Part shown: piece by piece, positions 44,649-53,181 of the stretch
How positions within the stretch are numbered: position 1 is the first letter of the stretch
Layout of the letters: every line of letters begins with the position of its first letter
NCBI RefSeq assembly: GCF_014084125.1
Contig: NZ_CP048405.1
Coordinates: forward strand, 7,254,001 to 7,318,000
DNA length: 64,000 bases
Direction of reading: 5' to 3'
From: Streptacidiphilus sp. PB12-B1b
GTDB taxonomy: Bacteria > Actinomycetota > Actinomycetes > Streptomycetales > Streptomycetaceae
Made by a program: the position numbers and the translations under genes
Notes under the pieces: model-generated
The model's input: the letters and a program-made list of their open reading frames with translations, nothing else
The model's database searches: none
Told to the model about the DNA's origin: nothing

Positions 44649-44825
44649 ATGACTCAGACTCCGACCCAGCCCGCCCCGACGAAGGCCGCCACGGCCGATG
44701 CCGCGCACGACGCAGTCCTGCGGATCCCGCTGCCCCTGCTCGCCGCGTGCGGGTGCGGCTCCGGGTGCGGCTGCGGCTGCCAGTCCGGCGGCACCTGCCA
44801 GTGCGGCGGGGGCTGCTGCCACTAG
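44649..44825 (+). CDS. Small cysteine-rich, metallothionein-like protein
   Basis: 58 residues with a perfect AAGGAGGG Shine-Dalgarno before ATG 44649. The first 32 residues are Ala/Thr/Pro-rich (MTQTPTQPAPTKAATADAAH), followed by AVLRIPLPLLAA. The C-terminus packs nine Cys in 26 residues: CGCGSGCGCGC, then TCQCGGGCCH. The CxC and CC spacing and terminal His fit soft-metal binding (Cu, Zn, Ag) as in small bacterial metallothioneins; a redox or RiPP-precursor role is a less likely alternative. It lies between phoU and a terminator shared with gpmA. Confidence 0.75.
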   Translation: MTQTPTQPAPTKAATADAAHDAVLRIPLPLLAACGCGSGCGCGCQSGGTCQCGGGCCH

Positions 44826-44870
44826 CCGCGCCGTGGCCCTCGCCGGGCCGCGCACGGCCGCAGGGAACGC

Positions 44871-44908
44871 GTCGGGCTCGGACTCCGCCCAGGGAGTCCG
44901 AGCCCGAC
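44871..44908. terminator. Bidirectional terminator before gpmA 3' end
   Basis: GTCGGGCTCGGACTCC (44871-44886) pairs perfectly with GGAGTCCGAGCCCGAC (44893-44908), a 16-bp stem with a 6-base loop between convergent genes. Confidence 0.9.
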
Positions 44909-44935
44909 GTGCTCTGCCGCGGCTCGCTGCTGCGG

Positions 44936-45697
44936 CTACTTCTTCTTGCCCTGGTTGGCGACCGCCTCGGCGGCGATCGCGGCAGCCTCGGGGTCGAGGT
45001 AGCGGCCGCCGCGGGTGAGCGGCTTGTAGTCGGCGTCCAGCTCGTAGAGCAGCGGGATGCCGGTGGGGATGTTCAGTCCGGCGATGTCCTCGTCGGAGAT
45101 CCCGTCCAGGTGCTTGACCAGGGCGCGCAGCGAGTTGCCGTGCGCGGTCACCAGGACGGTGCGGCCGTCCGCGAGGTCGGGGACGATCGCGTCGTACCAG
45201 TAGGGCAGCATCCGCTCGACGACGTCCTTGAGGCACTCGGTCTGCGGCCGGACGTCGGCGGGGATCTGCGCGTAGCGGGCGTCGTCCGCCTGCGAGTACT
45301 CGGCGTCAGCGGCGAGTACCGGCGGCGGGGTGTCGTACGAGCGGCGCCAGAGCATGAACTGCTCCTCGCCGAACTCGGCCAGGGTCTGGGCCTTGTCCTT
45401 GCCCTGGAGCGCGCCGTAGTGGCGCTCGTTCAGCCGCCAGGAACGGCGGACCGGGATCCAGTGCCGGTCGGCCTTGTCCAGCGCGATCTGCGCGGTCCGG
45501 ATGGCGCGGCGCAGCAGGGAGGTGTGCAGGACGTCGGGGAGGAGGCCCTCGGCGGCGAGCAGCTCGCCACCGCGCACGGCCTCCTTCTCGCCCTTCGCGT
45601 TGAGGTCGACATCGACCCAACCGGTGAAGAGGTTCTTCTCGTTCCACTGGCTCTCGCCGTGGCGGAGCAGGACAAGACGGTAGGGAGCATCAGCCAT
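44936..45697 (-). CDS. gpmA: 2,3-bisphosphoglycerate-dependent phosphoglycerate mutase
   Basis: 253 residues. The phosphohistidine motif is [20 protein letters not shown], with [35 protein letters not shown] and the second catalytic His in [17 protein letters not shown]. The length and a Lys-rich end (NQGKKK) fit the family. It interconverts 3- and 2-phosphoglycerate in glycolysis and gluconeogenesis. It is a single-gene unit. Confidence 0.97.
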   Translation of the reverse strand: MADAPYRLVLLRHGESQWNEKNLFTGWVDVDLNAKGEKEAVRGGELLAAEGLLPDVLHTSLLRRAIRTAQIALDKADRHWIPVRRSWRLNERHYGALQGKDKAQTLAEFGEEQFMLWRRSYDTPPPVLAADAEYSQADDARYAQIPADVRPQTECLKDVVERMLPYWYDAIVPDLADGRTVLVTAHGNSLRALVKHLDGISDEDIAGLNIPTGIPLLYELDADYKPLTRGGRYLDPEAAAIAAEAVANQGKKK

Positions 45698-45769
45698 GAC
45701 CGGAAGCCTAGTCGAGGCGGAAACCCGGTAGCGGCCGAGGCACCGGGCTGCGTAAGCTCTCCACTGCCG

Positions 45770-47188
45770 ATGCGATACTTACACCTGCTGCTCGGGGAGC
45801 CTGCCTTGCCCATCTCGCCACCGCCCCGGCCAGGTATCGCGCAGCGCCTGAGGACAGCGGCCGGGGAGTCGGTGGGCGGACTCCCGGCGACCTTCTGGTG
45901 GCTGTGGACCAGCACACTGGTGAACCGGCTCGGCGGCTTCGTCGTCACCTTCCTGGCGCTGTACCTGACCGTGGACCGGGGCCTCTCCCCCGCCTTCGCC
46001 GGGCTGGTCGCCTCCCTGTACGGGCTCGGCGGCAGCCTGGCGGCGCTCGCCGGCGGGGTGCTCGCGGACCGGATCGGGCGGCGGCCGACCCTGCTGGCGG
46101 CGCAGTCCGCCACGGCGGCGGCGACCCTGGTGCTCGGCCTGGACCGCCCCGCGTGGGCGATCGCCACCACGGCCGCCGTGCTCGGCTTCACCAGCAACGC
46201 CTCCCGCCCGGCGGTGTCCGCGATCATGGCGGACCTGGTGCCGGGCGCCGACCGGGTGCGGGCGTTCTCGCTGAACTACTGGGCGATCAACATCGGCTTC
46301 GCCTTCTCCGCCGCCGTGGCCGGACTGATCGCGGCCCACGGCTACCTGCTGCTGTTCATCGGCGACTCGGCGACGACGCTGCTGTGCGCCCTGGTGGTCT
46401 TCGCCCGCGTCCCCGAAACCCGCCCGGCGGCCCACCCGCACGCCTCCGCCGCAGCGGCAGACGCCACACCCGAGCCCGTACCCGTACCTGCACCGGCCTC
46501 CGTGCCCGCCCCGGCTCCCGCTCCGGCTCCGGCTCCCGCCCCGGCTCCGTCGATCAGCCTGCTCACCGTGCTGCGCGACCCCGCCTTCATGGCCCTGGTC
46601 GGCCTCACCTTCCTGCTCGCCTGCGTGGCCAACCAGGGCAGCGTCGCCCTGCCCATCGTCATGGGCCGGGCCGGCTACTCCCCCACCGACTACGGCCTGG
46701 TCGTCAGCCTCAACGGGCTGCTCATCGTGGTGCTGCAGATCCCGATCACCCGCGTGGTGGAGGGCCGCAGCCGGACGCTGATGCTGTCCGCCGCCGCGCT
46801 GCTCACCGGCTGCGGCTTCGGGCTGACCGCCTTCGCCGGGGCCGCCTGGTTCTACGCGCTGACCGTGGTGGTCTGGACGGCGGGCGAGATGCTGGGCGTC
46901 CCCGCCAACATGGCGATGGTCGCCGAGCTGTCGCCGGTCCACGCCCGTGGCCGCTACCAGGGCGTCTACTCGCTGGCCTGGTCGGCCGCGTCCTTCGTCG
47001 CGCCGATGACCGCCGGTTTCCTGCTGGCCGCGTCCGGCGGCGACGCCGTCTGGCTCAGCTGCACCCTGCTCGGCGCGGTCGCCGCGGGCGGCTACGTCTG
47101 GCTGCTGAACCGGCCCTTGCGGCGCCCCGGCGAGCCCCTGCCGAACCAGCCGAGAAATGCGGGTGCCCCGGCCGACAGCTGCTCGTAG
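45770..47188 (+). CDS. MFS transporter, drug-efflux type
   Basis: 472 residues from ATG 45770. A TTG at 45806 with GGGGAG six bases upstream is an alternative start and would begin closer to the first helix. About 12 TM helices: [20 protein letters not shown] (TM1), the motif A loop [11 protein letters not shown] between TM2 and TM3, then [20 protein letters not shown]. The cytosolic loop between TM6 and TM7 is an extended Pro/Ala run ([10 protein letters not shown]-like). The second half includes [23 protein letters not shown] exporters of this shape extrude drugs or small molecules; the substrate is unknown. The acetyltransferase gene starts 11 bases later, suggesting co-expression. Confidence 0.85.
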   Translation: MRYLHLLLGEPALPISPPPRPGIAQRLRTAAGESVGGLPATFWWLWTSTLVNRLGGFVVTFLALYLTVDRGLSPAFAGLVASLYGLGGSLAALAGGVLADRIGRRPTLLAAQSATAAATLVLGLDRPAWAIATTAAVLGFTSNASRPAVSAIMADLVPGADRVRAFSLNYWAINIGFAFSAAVAGLIAAHGYLLLFIGDSATTLLCALVVFARVPETRPAAHPHASAAAADATPEPVPVPAPASVPAPAPAPAPAPAPAPSISLLTVLRDPAFMALVGLTFLLACVANQGSVALPIVMGRAGYSPTDYGLVVSLNGLLIVVLQIPITRVVEGRSRTLMLSAAALLTGCGFGLTAFAGAAWFYALTVVVWTAGEMLGVPANMAMVAELSPVHARGRYQGVYSLAWSAASFVAPMTAGFLLAASGGDAVWLSCTLLGAVAAGGYVWLLNRPLRRPGEPLPNQPRNAGAPADSCS

Positions 47189-47198
47189 GGTGCCCGGT

Positions 47199-48497
47199 AT
47201 GGCGACAACGACACCCGGCGGACGGCACGACGGCGGTAGCGGCGACAGCGGCGGCATCGAGATCAGAGCGGTCGAGGAGGCCGATCTGGCGGACTGGGGC
47301 AGGGCCGTCAGCAGTGGCTTCCTCGCCCCCAAAGGCCACAGCCGGCTGGAGATCCGGCAGGCCCAGTTCTCGCCCGGCCGCACCCTCGGCGCGTACCACC
47401 GGCGCCGCTGCGTCGGCACCTTCCGCAGCCTGGACCGGGAGCTGACCGTCCCCGGCGGCGCGACCCTCACCGCCGACGGCATCACCAACGTCACCGTCGC
47501 CGCCACCCACCGCCGACGCGGCCTGCTCACCCGGATGATGACCAGGGGCCTGACCGCCGCCGCCGAGCGCGGCAACAGCCTCGCCATCCTCATCGCCGCC
47601 GAGTACCCGATCTACGGCCGCTACGGCTTCGGCCCCGCCACCGGCTTCCGGAGCTACACCGTCGACAAACTCCGCGCCGGGAACGTCCGCGTGCCCGCCG
47701 AGGCCGACGACGGCAGCTTCGAGCTGCTGGACCTGGACGAGTGGCGCGCGATCGGCCCCGAGCTGTACGACCGCTTCCGGCTCACCCAACCCGGCGCGAT
47801 CAGCCGGCTGCCCCTGGACTGGCGGCTGAAGACCGGCGGGCTGATCCGCTCCCCCTCCGACTGGAAGGAGCCGCTGGTCGCCCTCTACCGCGACGGCGCC
47901 GGACAGCCCGCCGGGTACGTCGCGTACAGGGTGACCGAGGAGTGGACCAACAAGGTCTCCGCCACGGAGCTCATCGTCACCGACCTGATCGCGGTGGACC
48001 GCACGGCCGCCGCCGCGCTGTGGCGCTACCTGCTCGCCATCGACTGGGTCGTCCGCATCCGGATCGACAACGCGGCCCCGGACGAGCCGCTGGCGCTGCT
48101 GTTCGACAACCCCCGCGCCTGCACGGACGGCGGCAACAGCTGCGACGACTTCATGTGGCTGCGCATCCTCGACGCGCCCACGGCTTTCGCGGCCCGCAGC
48201 TACGACGCGCCCGGCCGCGTCGTCCTCCAGGTCGCCGACGCCCTCGGCTACGTCGACGGCCGCTTCGCCCTGGAGACGGCCCCGGACGGCACCGGCCGCT
48301 GGACCGCCGCCGACGCCGGAGAACCCACCGAACTGGCCCTGGACGCCGGAGTCCTGGCCACGCTGTACCTGGGCACCGACACCGCCACCCGGCTCCACGC
48401 CGCCGGCCGCCTCACCGAACTCCGCCCCGGCGCCGCCCACCGCCTCAGCGCCCTCCTGCGCACCGACTTCCGCCCCTGGTGCCCCGACAGCTTCTGA
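47199..48497 (+). CDS. Eis-like GNAT N-acetyltransferase
   Basis: 432 residues from ATG 47199. The N-terminal GNAT domain has ITNVTVAATHRRRGLLTRMM, the acetyl-CoA-binding RxxGxx(T) loop, and AILIAAEYPIYGRYGFGPAT. The second GNAT-like domain and the C-terminal sterol-carrier-type domain (YDAPGRVVLQVADALGYVDG) complete the Eis tripartite layout. The C-terminal carboxylate end (CPDSF) fits the family. Eis proteins acetylate aminoglycosides, polyamines or protein lysines. It is transcribed with the upstream MFS gene, a sensible pair for resistance or detoxification. Confidence 0.9.
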   Translation: MATTTPGGRHDGGSGDSGGIEIRAVEEADLADWGRAVSSGFLAPKGHSRLEIRQAQFSPGRTLGAYHRRRCVGTFRSLDRELTVPGGATLTADGITNVTVAATHRRRGLLTRMMTRGLTAAAERGNSLAILIAAEYPIYGRYGFGPATGFRSYTVDKLRAGNVRVPAEADDGSFELLDLDEWRAIGPELYDRFRLTQPGAISRLPLDWRLKTGGLIRSPSDWKEPLVALYRDGAGQPAGYVAYRVTEEWTNKVSATELIVTDLIAVDRTAAAALWRYLLAIDWVVRIRIDNAAPDEPLALLFDNPRACTDGGNSCDDFMWLRILDAPTAFAARSYDAPGRVVLQVADALGYVDGRFALETAPDGTGRWTAADAGEPTELALDAGVLATLYLGTDTATRLHAAGRLTELRPGAAHRLSALLRTDFRPWCPDSF

Positions 48498-48520
48498 CCC
48501 GCTCCTACGACCGTCGGAGC

Positions 48521-49345
48521 TCAATCCTTTGCGCGGCGTCCGCGTTTTGCGGGGGCTGCCGCCGGGGCGGGCTTGGGGGTGGGCGCGGCTTTGCCGATGG
48601 TGGGGAGGACGAAGTCCTGGATCATGTCGACCGCATCGCGGACCAGCGGGCGGAAGACGCGGTAGCGGGAGAGCGCGACGATCCTGGCGACGAACGGGGC
48701 GCAGCGCTTGACGAAAGCACGGGTGCGCTCGGTGTCCTCGGTGCGGTCGAAGACCCAGTACAGGACGACCACCATCAGGTGCAGCCAGAGCAGGTCCGGC
48801 AGCAGCTGCTCCAGCTCCGGATCCAGCTTGGGCCCGAGGTCCGAGCCGTCCAGCACCTCGCGGAAGATCTGCACCGCGGTGGCGCGCGCCGGGTGGGACT
48901 CGTTGGAGAACGGGCTGAGCGCGCTGTCCGGGTCCGCCGCCGTCCGGAAGAACTGCGCCGCGAACTCGTGGTAGTCCGCCGCGCAGTCCACCCAGGAGTC
49001 CAGCGCGACCTGTAGTCGCTCGGCGAAGTCCGTCCTCCCCGCCATCCGGGCCCGGGCCTCGACCGCGTGCTCGTGCGTCATCCGGTCGTAGAAGCCCTGG
49101 ATCAGGAACTCCTTGGACTCGAAGTAGTAGTAGGCGTTGCCGACGGAGACGCCCGCCTCGGCGGCGATGGCCCGCATGGTGGTCTTGTCGTAGCCCCGCT
49201 CCTGGAACAGCCGCATGGCGGTCTCCAGGATCAGTGCGCGGGTCTGCTCGCTCTTGACGGTCTTCGTCCGGGCGCGGCCGCCCCCCGGCTCGCCGGGGTG
49301 AGCGGAGGCGGGCTCGGGGGGCTCGGGCGGCAGGGCGTCGTTCAC
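48521..49345 (-). CDS. TetR-family regulator
   Basis: 274 residues from GTG 49345. A Pro/Gly-rich leader of about 25 residues precedes the HTH: TRALILETAMRLFQERGYDK, TTMRAIAAEAGVSVGNAYYY, FESKEFLIQGFY. The ligand domain has SWVDCAADYHEFAAQFFRTA and LLPDLLWLHLMVVVLYWVFD. A Lys/Ala/Pro tail (PAAAPAKRGRRAKD) is extra to the family. It lies 10 bases after a DCC-family gene and in line with a membrane gene whose promoter carries two TTTGAAC-type palindromes, the likely targets. Confidence 0.88.
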   Translation of the reverse strand: MNDALPPEPPEPASAHPGEPGGGRARTKTVKSEQTRALILETAMRLFQERGYDKTTMRAIAAEAGVSVGNAYYYFESKEFLIQGFYDRMTHEHAVEARARMAGRTDFAERLQVALDSWVDCAADYHEFAAQFFRTAADPDSALSPFSNESHPARATAVQIFREVLDGSDLGPKLDPELEQLLPDLLWLHLMVVVLYWVFDRTEDTERTRAFVKRCAPFVARIVALSRYRVFRPLVRDAVDMIQDFVLPTIGKAAPTPKPAPAAAPAKRGRRAKD

Positions 49346-49355
49346 GCCCCTGAGG

Positions 49356-49961
49356 CTAGCCCGGCGGCGGGGTGCGCCGTGCATCGCGCTCCTCGGCCGA
49401 CCGCTCCTCGGCCCAGGCGGGATCCACGCCGCACGGCGCGGGCGGCTCCCAGGCGCGGCCGTTCCAGACCCAGTCGCCGGCCGGGGTCGAGGGCGAGATC
49501 CAGGGCATCCGACCGGCTGTCCCCTGCGCAGTCGGTCGGACGCCCTGCTTGGAGGTGCGCGCACCCTTCGCGGTTGCGCGCCACTTGGCGGCGGCCAGCA
49601 CCGCGCCGCGGGCGAGCCTCGCCCCGGCCGGGGTGCTGAGCCGATGGGCCGTGGGCCGGTGGCTCTTGAGCGCCCACAGGCAGACGATCCAGGCGTCCGC
49701 GGCTTCGTACACCTCACCGCCGTCGCTGATGACGGTGATCTCCCGAAGCGTGCGGGCGTGGTCCAGCGCCGGAAAGCGCTGCACTGCCCCGGCCGACCCG
49801 GCGGGGACGAACTCCAGCGGGACGAGCTGCAGTTGCCGTTCCAGCCAGCCGCGCACATGGCGGCAGAGGGGACAGTCGGCGTCGTACAGCACGGTCAGTG
49901 AGCGGATCGGCGGCGCTTCCTGCTCCGTCGGCACGGTCGTGGCGGTGTCCGGCTCGGCCAT
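49356..49961 (-). CDS. DCC-family (DUF393) thiol-disulfide oxidoreductase-like protein
   Basis: 201 residues. The signature is LTVLYDADCPLCRHVRGWLE with the CxxC pair, followed by LEFVPAGSAGAVQRFPALD and ITVISDGGEVYEAADAWIV. The C-terminal third is Arg/Pro-rich with WVWNGRAWEPP. DUF393 proteins have a thioredoxin-like fold; their substrates are not known. It forms a minus-strand unit of membrane protein, DCC protein and TetR. Confidence 0.85.
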   Translation of the reverse strand: MAEPDTATTVPTEQEAPPIRSLTVLYDADCPLCRHVRGWLERQLQLVPLEFVPAGSAGAVQRFPALDHARTLREITVISDGGEVYEAADAWIVCLWALKSHRPTAHRLSTPAGARLARGAVLAAAKWRATAKGARTSKQGVRPTAQGTAGRMPWISPSTPAGDWVWNGRAWEPPAPCGVDPAWAEERSAEERDARRTPPPG

Positions 49962-49970
49962 GGTCCGGCC

Positions 49971-50393
49971 TCAGACCTGCGGCGCGAGCGGGGGCGTGGT
50001 GGTGGTGCGTCCGCGCGGCGGGACCGGCGGGCGCTGCTGGAGCTCCATCAGCCCGCGTCGGCGGATCCGGCTGAGGACGTACACATTGCACAGGTGCAGC
50101 AGGCCGAGGACGAGCAGCACCGTGCCGATCTTGACCGAGAGCGCGGTGGAGATCGAGCGGGTGTCGGCGACGTCGGTGTCGCCGCCGCGCAGCCACAGCG
50201 CCACAAATCCGAGGTTGACCAGGTAGAAGCCGACCACCAGCAGGTGGTTGACGGCGTCCGCGAGCTTTTCGCTGCCCTGGAGGACATCGGCCAGGAAGAC
50301 GCGTCCGCTGCGGCTGAGCGTGCGCGCCACCCAGACGGTGAGGCCGATGCTCAACGCCAGGTAGACGACGTAGGTGACGACCGTGAGGTCCAT
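49971..50393 (-). CDS. Small three-TM membrane protein
   Basis: 140 residues from ATG 50393. Three hydrophobic helices: LTVVTYVVYLALSIGLTVWV, HLLVVGFYLVNLGFVALWL and VKIGTVLLVLGLLHLCNVYV; the tail is Arg/Pro/Thr-rich. It resembles small conserved actinobacterial membrane proteins with no assigned role. It is the first gene of the unit with the DCC and TetR genes and starts just after a pair of palindromic operators. Confidence 0.75.
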   Translation of the reverse strand: MDLTVVTYVVYLALSIGLTVWVARTLSRSGRVFLADVLQGSEKLADAVNHLLVVGFYLVNLGFVALWLRGGDTDVADTRSISTALSVKIGTVLLVLGLLHLCNVYVLSRIRRRGLMELQQRPPVPPRGRTTTTPPLAPQV

Positions 50394-50414
50394 GGTTCCG
50401 CCCCTTGGGAGATT

Positions 50415-50476
50415 TTTGAACGCGTTCAAATTTCGCGTCGAGCAGGACACTAGACCCGTTTTTGAACATGTTCAAG
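50415..50476. promoter_or_regulatory. Pair of TTTGAAC-N2-GTTCAAA palindromic operators
   Basis: TTTGAACGCGTTCAAA (50415-50430) and TTTGAACATGTTCAAG (50461-50476) lie in the 128-bp gap between a minus-strand membrane gene and the plus-strand DinB gene. Centre-to-centre spacing is 46 bp. They suit a TetR dimer, most simply the TetR encoded at 48521-49345, controlling both directions. Confidence 0.8.
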
Positions 50477-50521
50477 TCCCTTTCGGAGCCACTGTCACAG
50501 GCGGCTGTTACGGTCGCCTGC

Positions 50522-51028
50522 ATGGGACGACGAGTGCCGTTCACCGGCAGCGAGAAGGAAAGCCTGCACGTCAGCCTGGACCGGCACCGCGACGTGGTGC
50601 TGTGGAAGCTGGACGGGCTGGACGACGAGCAGGTGCGCCGACCGATGACCCCCTCCGGGACCAACCTGCTGGGGCTGGTCAAGCACCTGGCCGCAGTCGA
50701 GTACTGCTGGTTCTCGCAGACCTTCGGGCGGGAGACCGAGCCGCTCCCGTTCGACCCCGACGACGAGGACGCGGATCTGCGGGTGCTGCCGCACGAGTCC
50801 ACCGCCGACGTCCTGGCCTTCTACGGCCGGGCCCGGGCCGCCACCGACCGGGTGATCGACGAGCTGTCGGTCGAGGACCTGGGCACGGCCTGGTCCGGCG
50901 AGACCGTGTCGCTGCGGTGGGTGCTCATCCACATGGTCGAGGAGACCGCGCGCCACGCCGGCCACATGGACGTCGTCCGCGAGCTCATCGACCGGTCCAC
51001 CGGCGACCACCCGGGCAGCCGCCCGTAG
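50522..51028 (+). CDS. DinB/DUF664 family protein
   Basis: 168 residues from ATG 50522. Four-helix DinB fold with SLDRHRDVVLWKLDGLDDEQ, LLGLVKHLAAVEYCWFSQTF and LRWVLIHMVEETARHAGHMD; the His residues in VKHL and TARHAGH form the usual metal site. Related proteins include bacillithiol- and mycothiol-dependent S-transferases, so a thiol-transfer or detoxification role is plausible but unproven. It shares the TTTGAAC operators with the divergent TetR-linked unit. Confidence 0.85.
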   Translation: MGRRVPFTGSEKESLHVSLDRHRDVVLWKLDGLDDEQVRRPMTPSGTNLLGLVKHLAAVEYCWFSQTFGRETEPLPFDPDDEDADLRVLPHESTADVLAFYGRARAATDRVIDELSVEDLGTAWSGETVSLRWVLIHMVEETARHAGHMDVVRELIDRSTGDHPGSRP

Positions 51029-51037
51029 GGCCGCCCC

Positions 51038-51691
51038 TCAGGGACGGGCCGTGGCCGCAGCCGCCAGCGCCGCGCGGACCTCCGCCGTCCCGGCGAGGCG
51101 GACGCTGATCCCGGCCAGGTCGGCGAGCCGCTCCTCGCTGGTCCGCGACACCGCGTCGGTGACCAGCACCGCGCGCAGATCCCGCTCGCTGGCCTCGAAC
51201 AGCGTCGCCCGTGGGCAGTTGGGCAGATTGCACCCGGCGACCACGACCGTGCTGACCGCCCACCCGCGCAGCAGCCGCTCCAGACCGGTCCGGTGGAAGG
51301 CGCCCCAGCGCGGCTTGAACAGCACTGCCTCGCGCTCAGCCAGGTACTGCGCCTCCCCCGCCAGCAGGGCGGGCGCGTCCAGCTCCGCCATCCGCCCGCC
51401 GAGGACGGCGGGCACCAGCCGGCTGCCGTCCGTGCCCGGCGCGACCAGCTCCAGCCCGGCCTCGACCGCCGCCCGGCGCGGCAGGTCGACATCGCTGCCG
51501 CCCGGCTCGCTCAGCCGCACGACGTGGACGATCGGCCGCCCGGCCGCCCGGAACGCCCCGACCAGCTCGGCCAGGCGCGGCAGCACACCCACGGTGCCGG
51601 GGATCGCACACGCCCCGCCGTCCAGGAAGTCCCGCTGGACGTCGATCACCAGCAGCGCCGAACTGTCCCACAGCGGTTCGGTGTAGTCCAC
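51038..51691 (-). CDS. Isochorismatase-family cysteine hydrolase
   Basis: 217 residues from GTG 51691. Motifs: ALLVIDVQRDFLDGGACAIP with the catalytic Asp, FKPRWGAFHRTGLERLL with the Lys, and VSTVVVAGCNLPNCPRATLF with the nucleophilic Cys. This is the Asp-Lys-Cys triad of isochorismatase-like hydrolases (nicotinamidase, N-carbamoylsarcosine amidase and others). The exact substrate is unknown. It is convergent with DinB and divergent from an amidase, and 17-bp direct repeats lie between the two divergent starts. Confidence 0.85.
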   Translation of the reverse strand: MDYTEPLWDSSALLVIDVQRDFLDGGACAIPGTVGVLPRLAELVGAFRAAGRPIVHVVRLSEPGGSDVDLPRRAAVEAGLELVAPGTDGSRLVPAVLGGRMAELDAPALLAGEAQYLAEREAVLFKPRWGAFHRTGLERLLRGWAVSTVVVAGCNLPNCPRATLFEASERDLRAVLVTDAVSRTSEERLADLAGISVRLAGTAEVRAALAAAATARP

Positions 51692-51724
51692 GCCGCCGAT
51701 GGTAGCCAGCCCCGGGCCGGAATC

Positions 51725-51758
51725 GTCGGGGTGTTGTCGCCGTCGGGGTGTTGTCGCC
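51725..51758 (+). repeat. 17-bp tandem direct repeat in a divergent promoter region
   Basis: GTCGGGGTGTTGTCGCC occurs twice without a gap (51725-51741 and 51742-51758), between the isochorismatase and amidase starts. It could be a regulator site. Confidence 0.7.
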
Positions 51759-51873
51759 GGGGCTGCGGGCGTCGGGCGGATAAGTTGACTGTGCCGTGGA
51801 CTCCGGTCGTACCGTCCGCATCGACCGGCGCGAAGCGGCGTTCCGCCGGACCGCACCAGGCGAAGGGCTCACC

Positions 51874-53091
51874 GTGCTGACCTCCCGGATCGAACCGTTC
51901 GTGGGCTGGCTGCGCGACGCCCCCGTCCTCCCGCCGACCGGCGACGGGCCGCTGCGCGGGCTCCGGCTCGCCGTCAAGGACGTCCTGGACGTGGCCGGGC
52001 TGCCCACCGGCGCCGGCCACCCGGACTGGCTGCGGGCCCAGGGCCCGGCCCTCGCGGACGCCGAGGCCGTGGCCCGGCTGCGGGCGGCCGGCGCGAGCGT
52101 GGTCGGCAAGACCCACACCGACGAGCTGGCGTACAGCCTGGACGGCGACAACGCCCACTACGGCGCGCCACGGAACCCCGCCGCGCCGGACCGGCTGTGC
52201 GGCGGCTCGTCCAGCGGATCGGCCTCGGCGGTCGCGCTGGGCGCGGCCGATCTGGGCCTGGGCACCGACACGGCCGGGTCCATCCGGGTGCCCGCCTCGT
52301 ACTGCGGCCTGTTCGGTTTCCGCCCGAGCCACCGCGGGGCGCCGCGCGCCGGGATCGTGCCGCTCGCGCCCTCCTACGACGTCCCCGGGCTGCTGGCGCG
52401 GGACGCCGCCACCCTGGACGCCGGTCTGCGGGCGCTGCTCGGCGGCCCCGGAGAGGCGTGGCTCGGCGGCGTCGCACCCGACAGCGACCGGCTGCTCGTA
52501 CCGGACGATCTCTGGTCGGCCGTCAGTTCCCGGGTGCGGGAGGCGTTGCGCCCGCTGCTGGACCGGTTCGGCACCGGCATGGCCGCCGTGGACCGCACCC
52601 CCTGGTTCGGACCGGGGTCGGACACCGGGCGGTGGCAGGAGGTCCGAACCGCCTTCATCACCGTGCAGGCCGCCGAGGCGTGGGCCTGCCACGGCGAGTG
52701 GATCGAGCGGGCGCGGCCCCGGTTCGGGCCCGGCGTGGCGGAGCGGTTCGCGCGGGCCGCCACCGTCACTCCGGGGCAGCAGCAGGCGGCCCGGGCCACG
52801 GTCGCCGAGGCGGCGCGGCAGCTGGGCGAGCGGTTGGCGCCGGGCAGCGTGCTGGCCCTGCCGACCACCCCGGGACCGGCGGCGCCGGTCGCCTCCGGCG
52901 CGGCGGACCCCGGGCGCAGGGCCGCCACCGTCGCCCTGACCTGCCTGGCGAGCGGGGCGGGCGCCCCGGCCGTCAGCGTCCCCGGCACGCTGCTCGACGG
53001 CGCGCCGATCGGCCTGTGCCTGGTCGCGGCACCGGGCGCGGACGAGCAGCTGATGGCCCTGCTGGCGCGGGTAGTGCCCGGAGCGCCGTAG
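51874..53091 (+). CDS. Amidase signature family hydrolase
   Basis: 405 residues from GTG 51874 (GAAGGG upstream); an earlier GTG at 51796 would add 26 residues but has no Shine-Dalgarno. The Ser-cisSer-Lys triad is visible: Lys in RLAVKDVLDVAG, the amidase signature CGGSSSGSASAVALGAADLG and the nucleophilic Ser in GTDTAGSIRVPASYCGLFGF. It resembles indoleacetamide hydrolase/AtzF-type amidases. The natural amide is unknown. It may work with the neighbouring isochorismatase-family hydrolase on nitrogen compounds. Confidence 0.88.
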   Translation: MLTSRIEPFVGWLRDAPVLPPTGDGPLRGLRLAVKDVLDVAGLPTGAGHPDWLRAQGPALADAEAVARLRAAGASVVGKTHTDELAYSLDGDNAHYGAPRNPAAPDRLCGGSSSGSASAVALGAADLGLGTDTAGSIRVPASYCGLFGFRPSHRGAPRAGIVPLAPSYDVPGLLARDAATLDAGLRALLGGPGEAWLGGVAPDSDRLLVPDDLWSAVSSRVREALRPLLDRFGTGMAAVDRTPWFGPGSDTGRWQEVRTAFITVQAAEAWACHGEWIERARPRFGPGVAERFARAATVTPGQQQAARATVAEAARQLGERLAPGSVLALPTTPGPAAPVASGAADPGRRAATVALTCLASGAGAPAVSVPGTLLDGAPIGLCLVAAPGADEQLMALLARVVPGAP

Positions 53092-53181
53092 GGTGCCAGC
53101 GCCGTAGGGCACCTCCCGCCGAACCGGCGGCCTCCCACGCGCGGCGACCGCGCGGTGCCTGGGGCGGCGTCCCTCGGCCGG

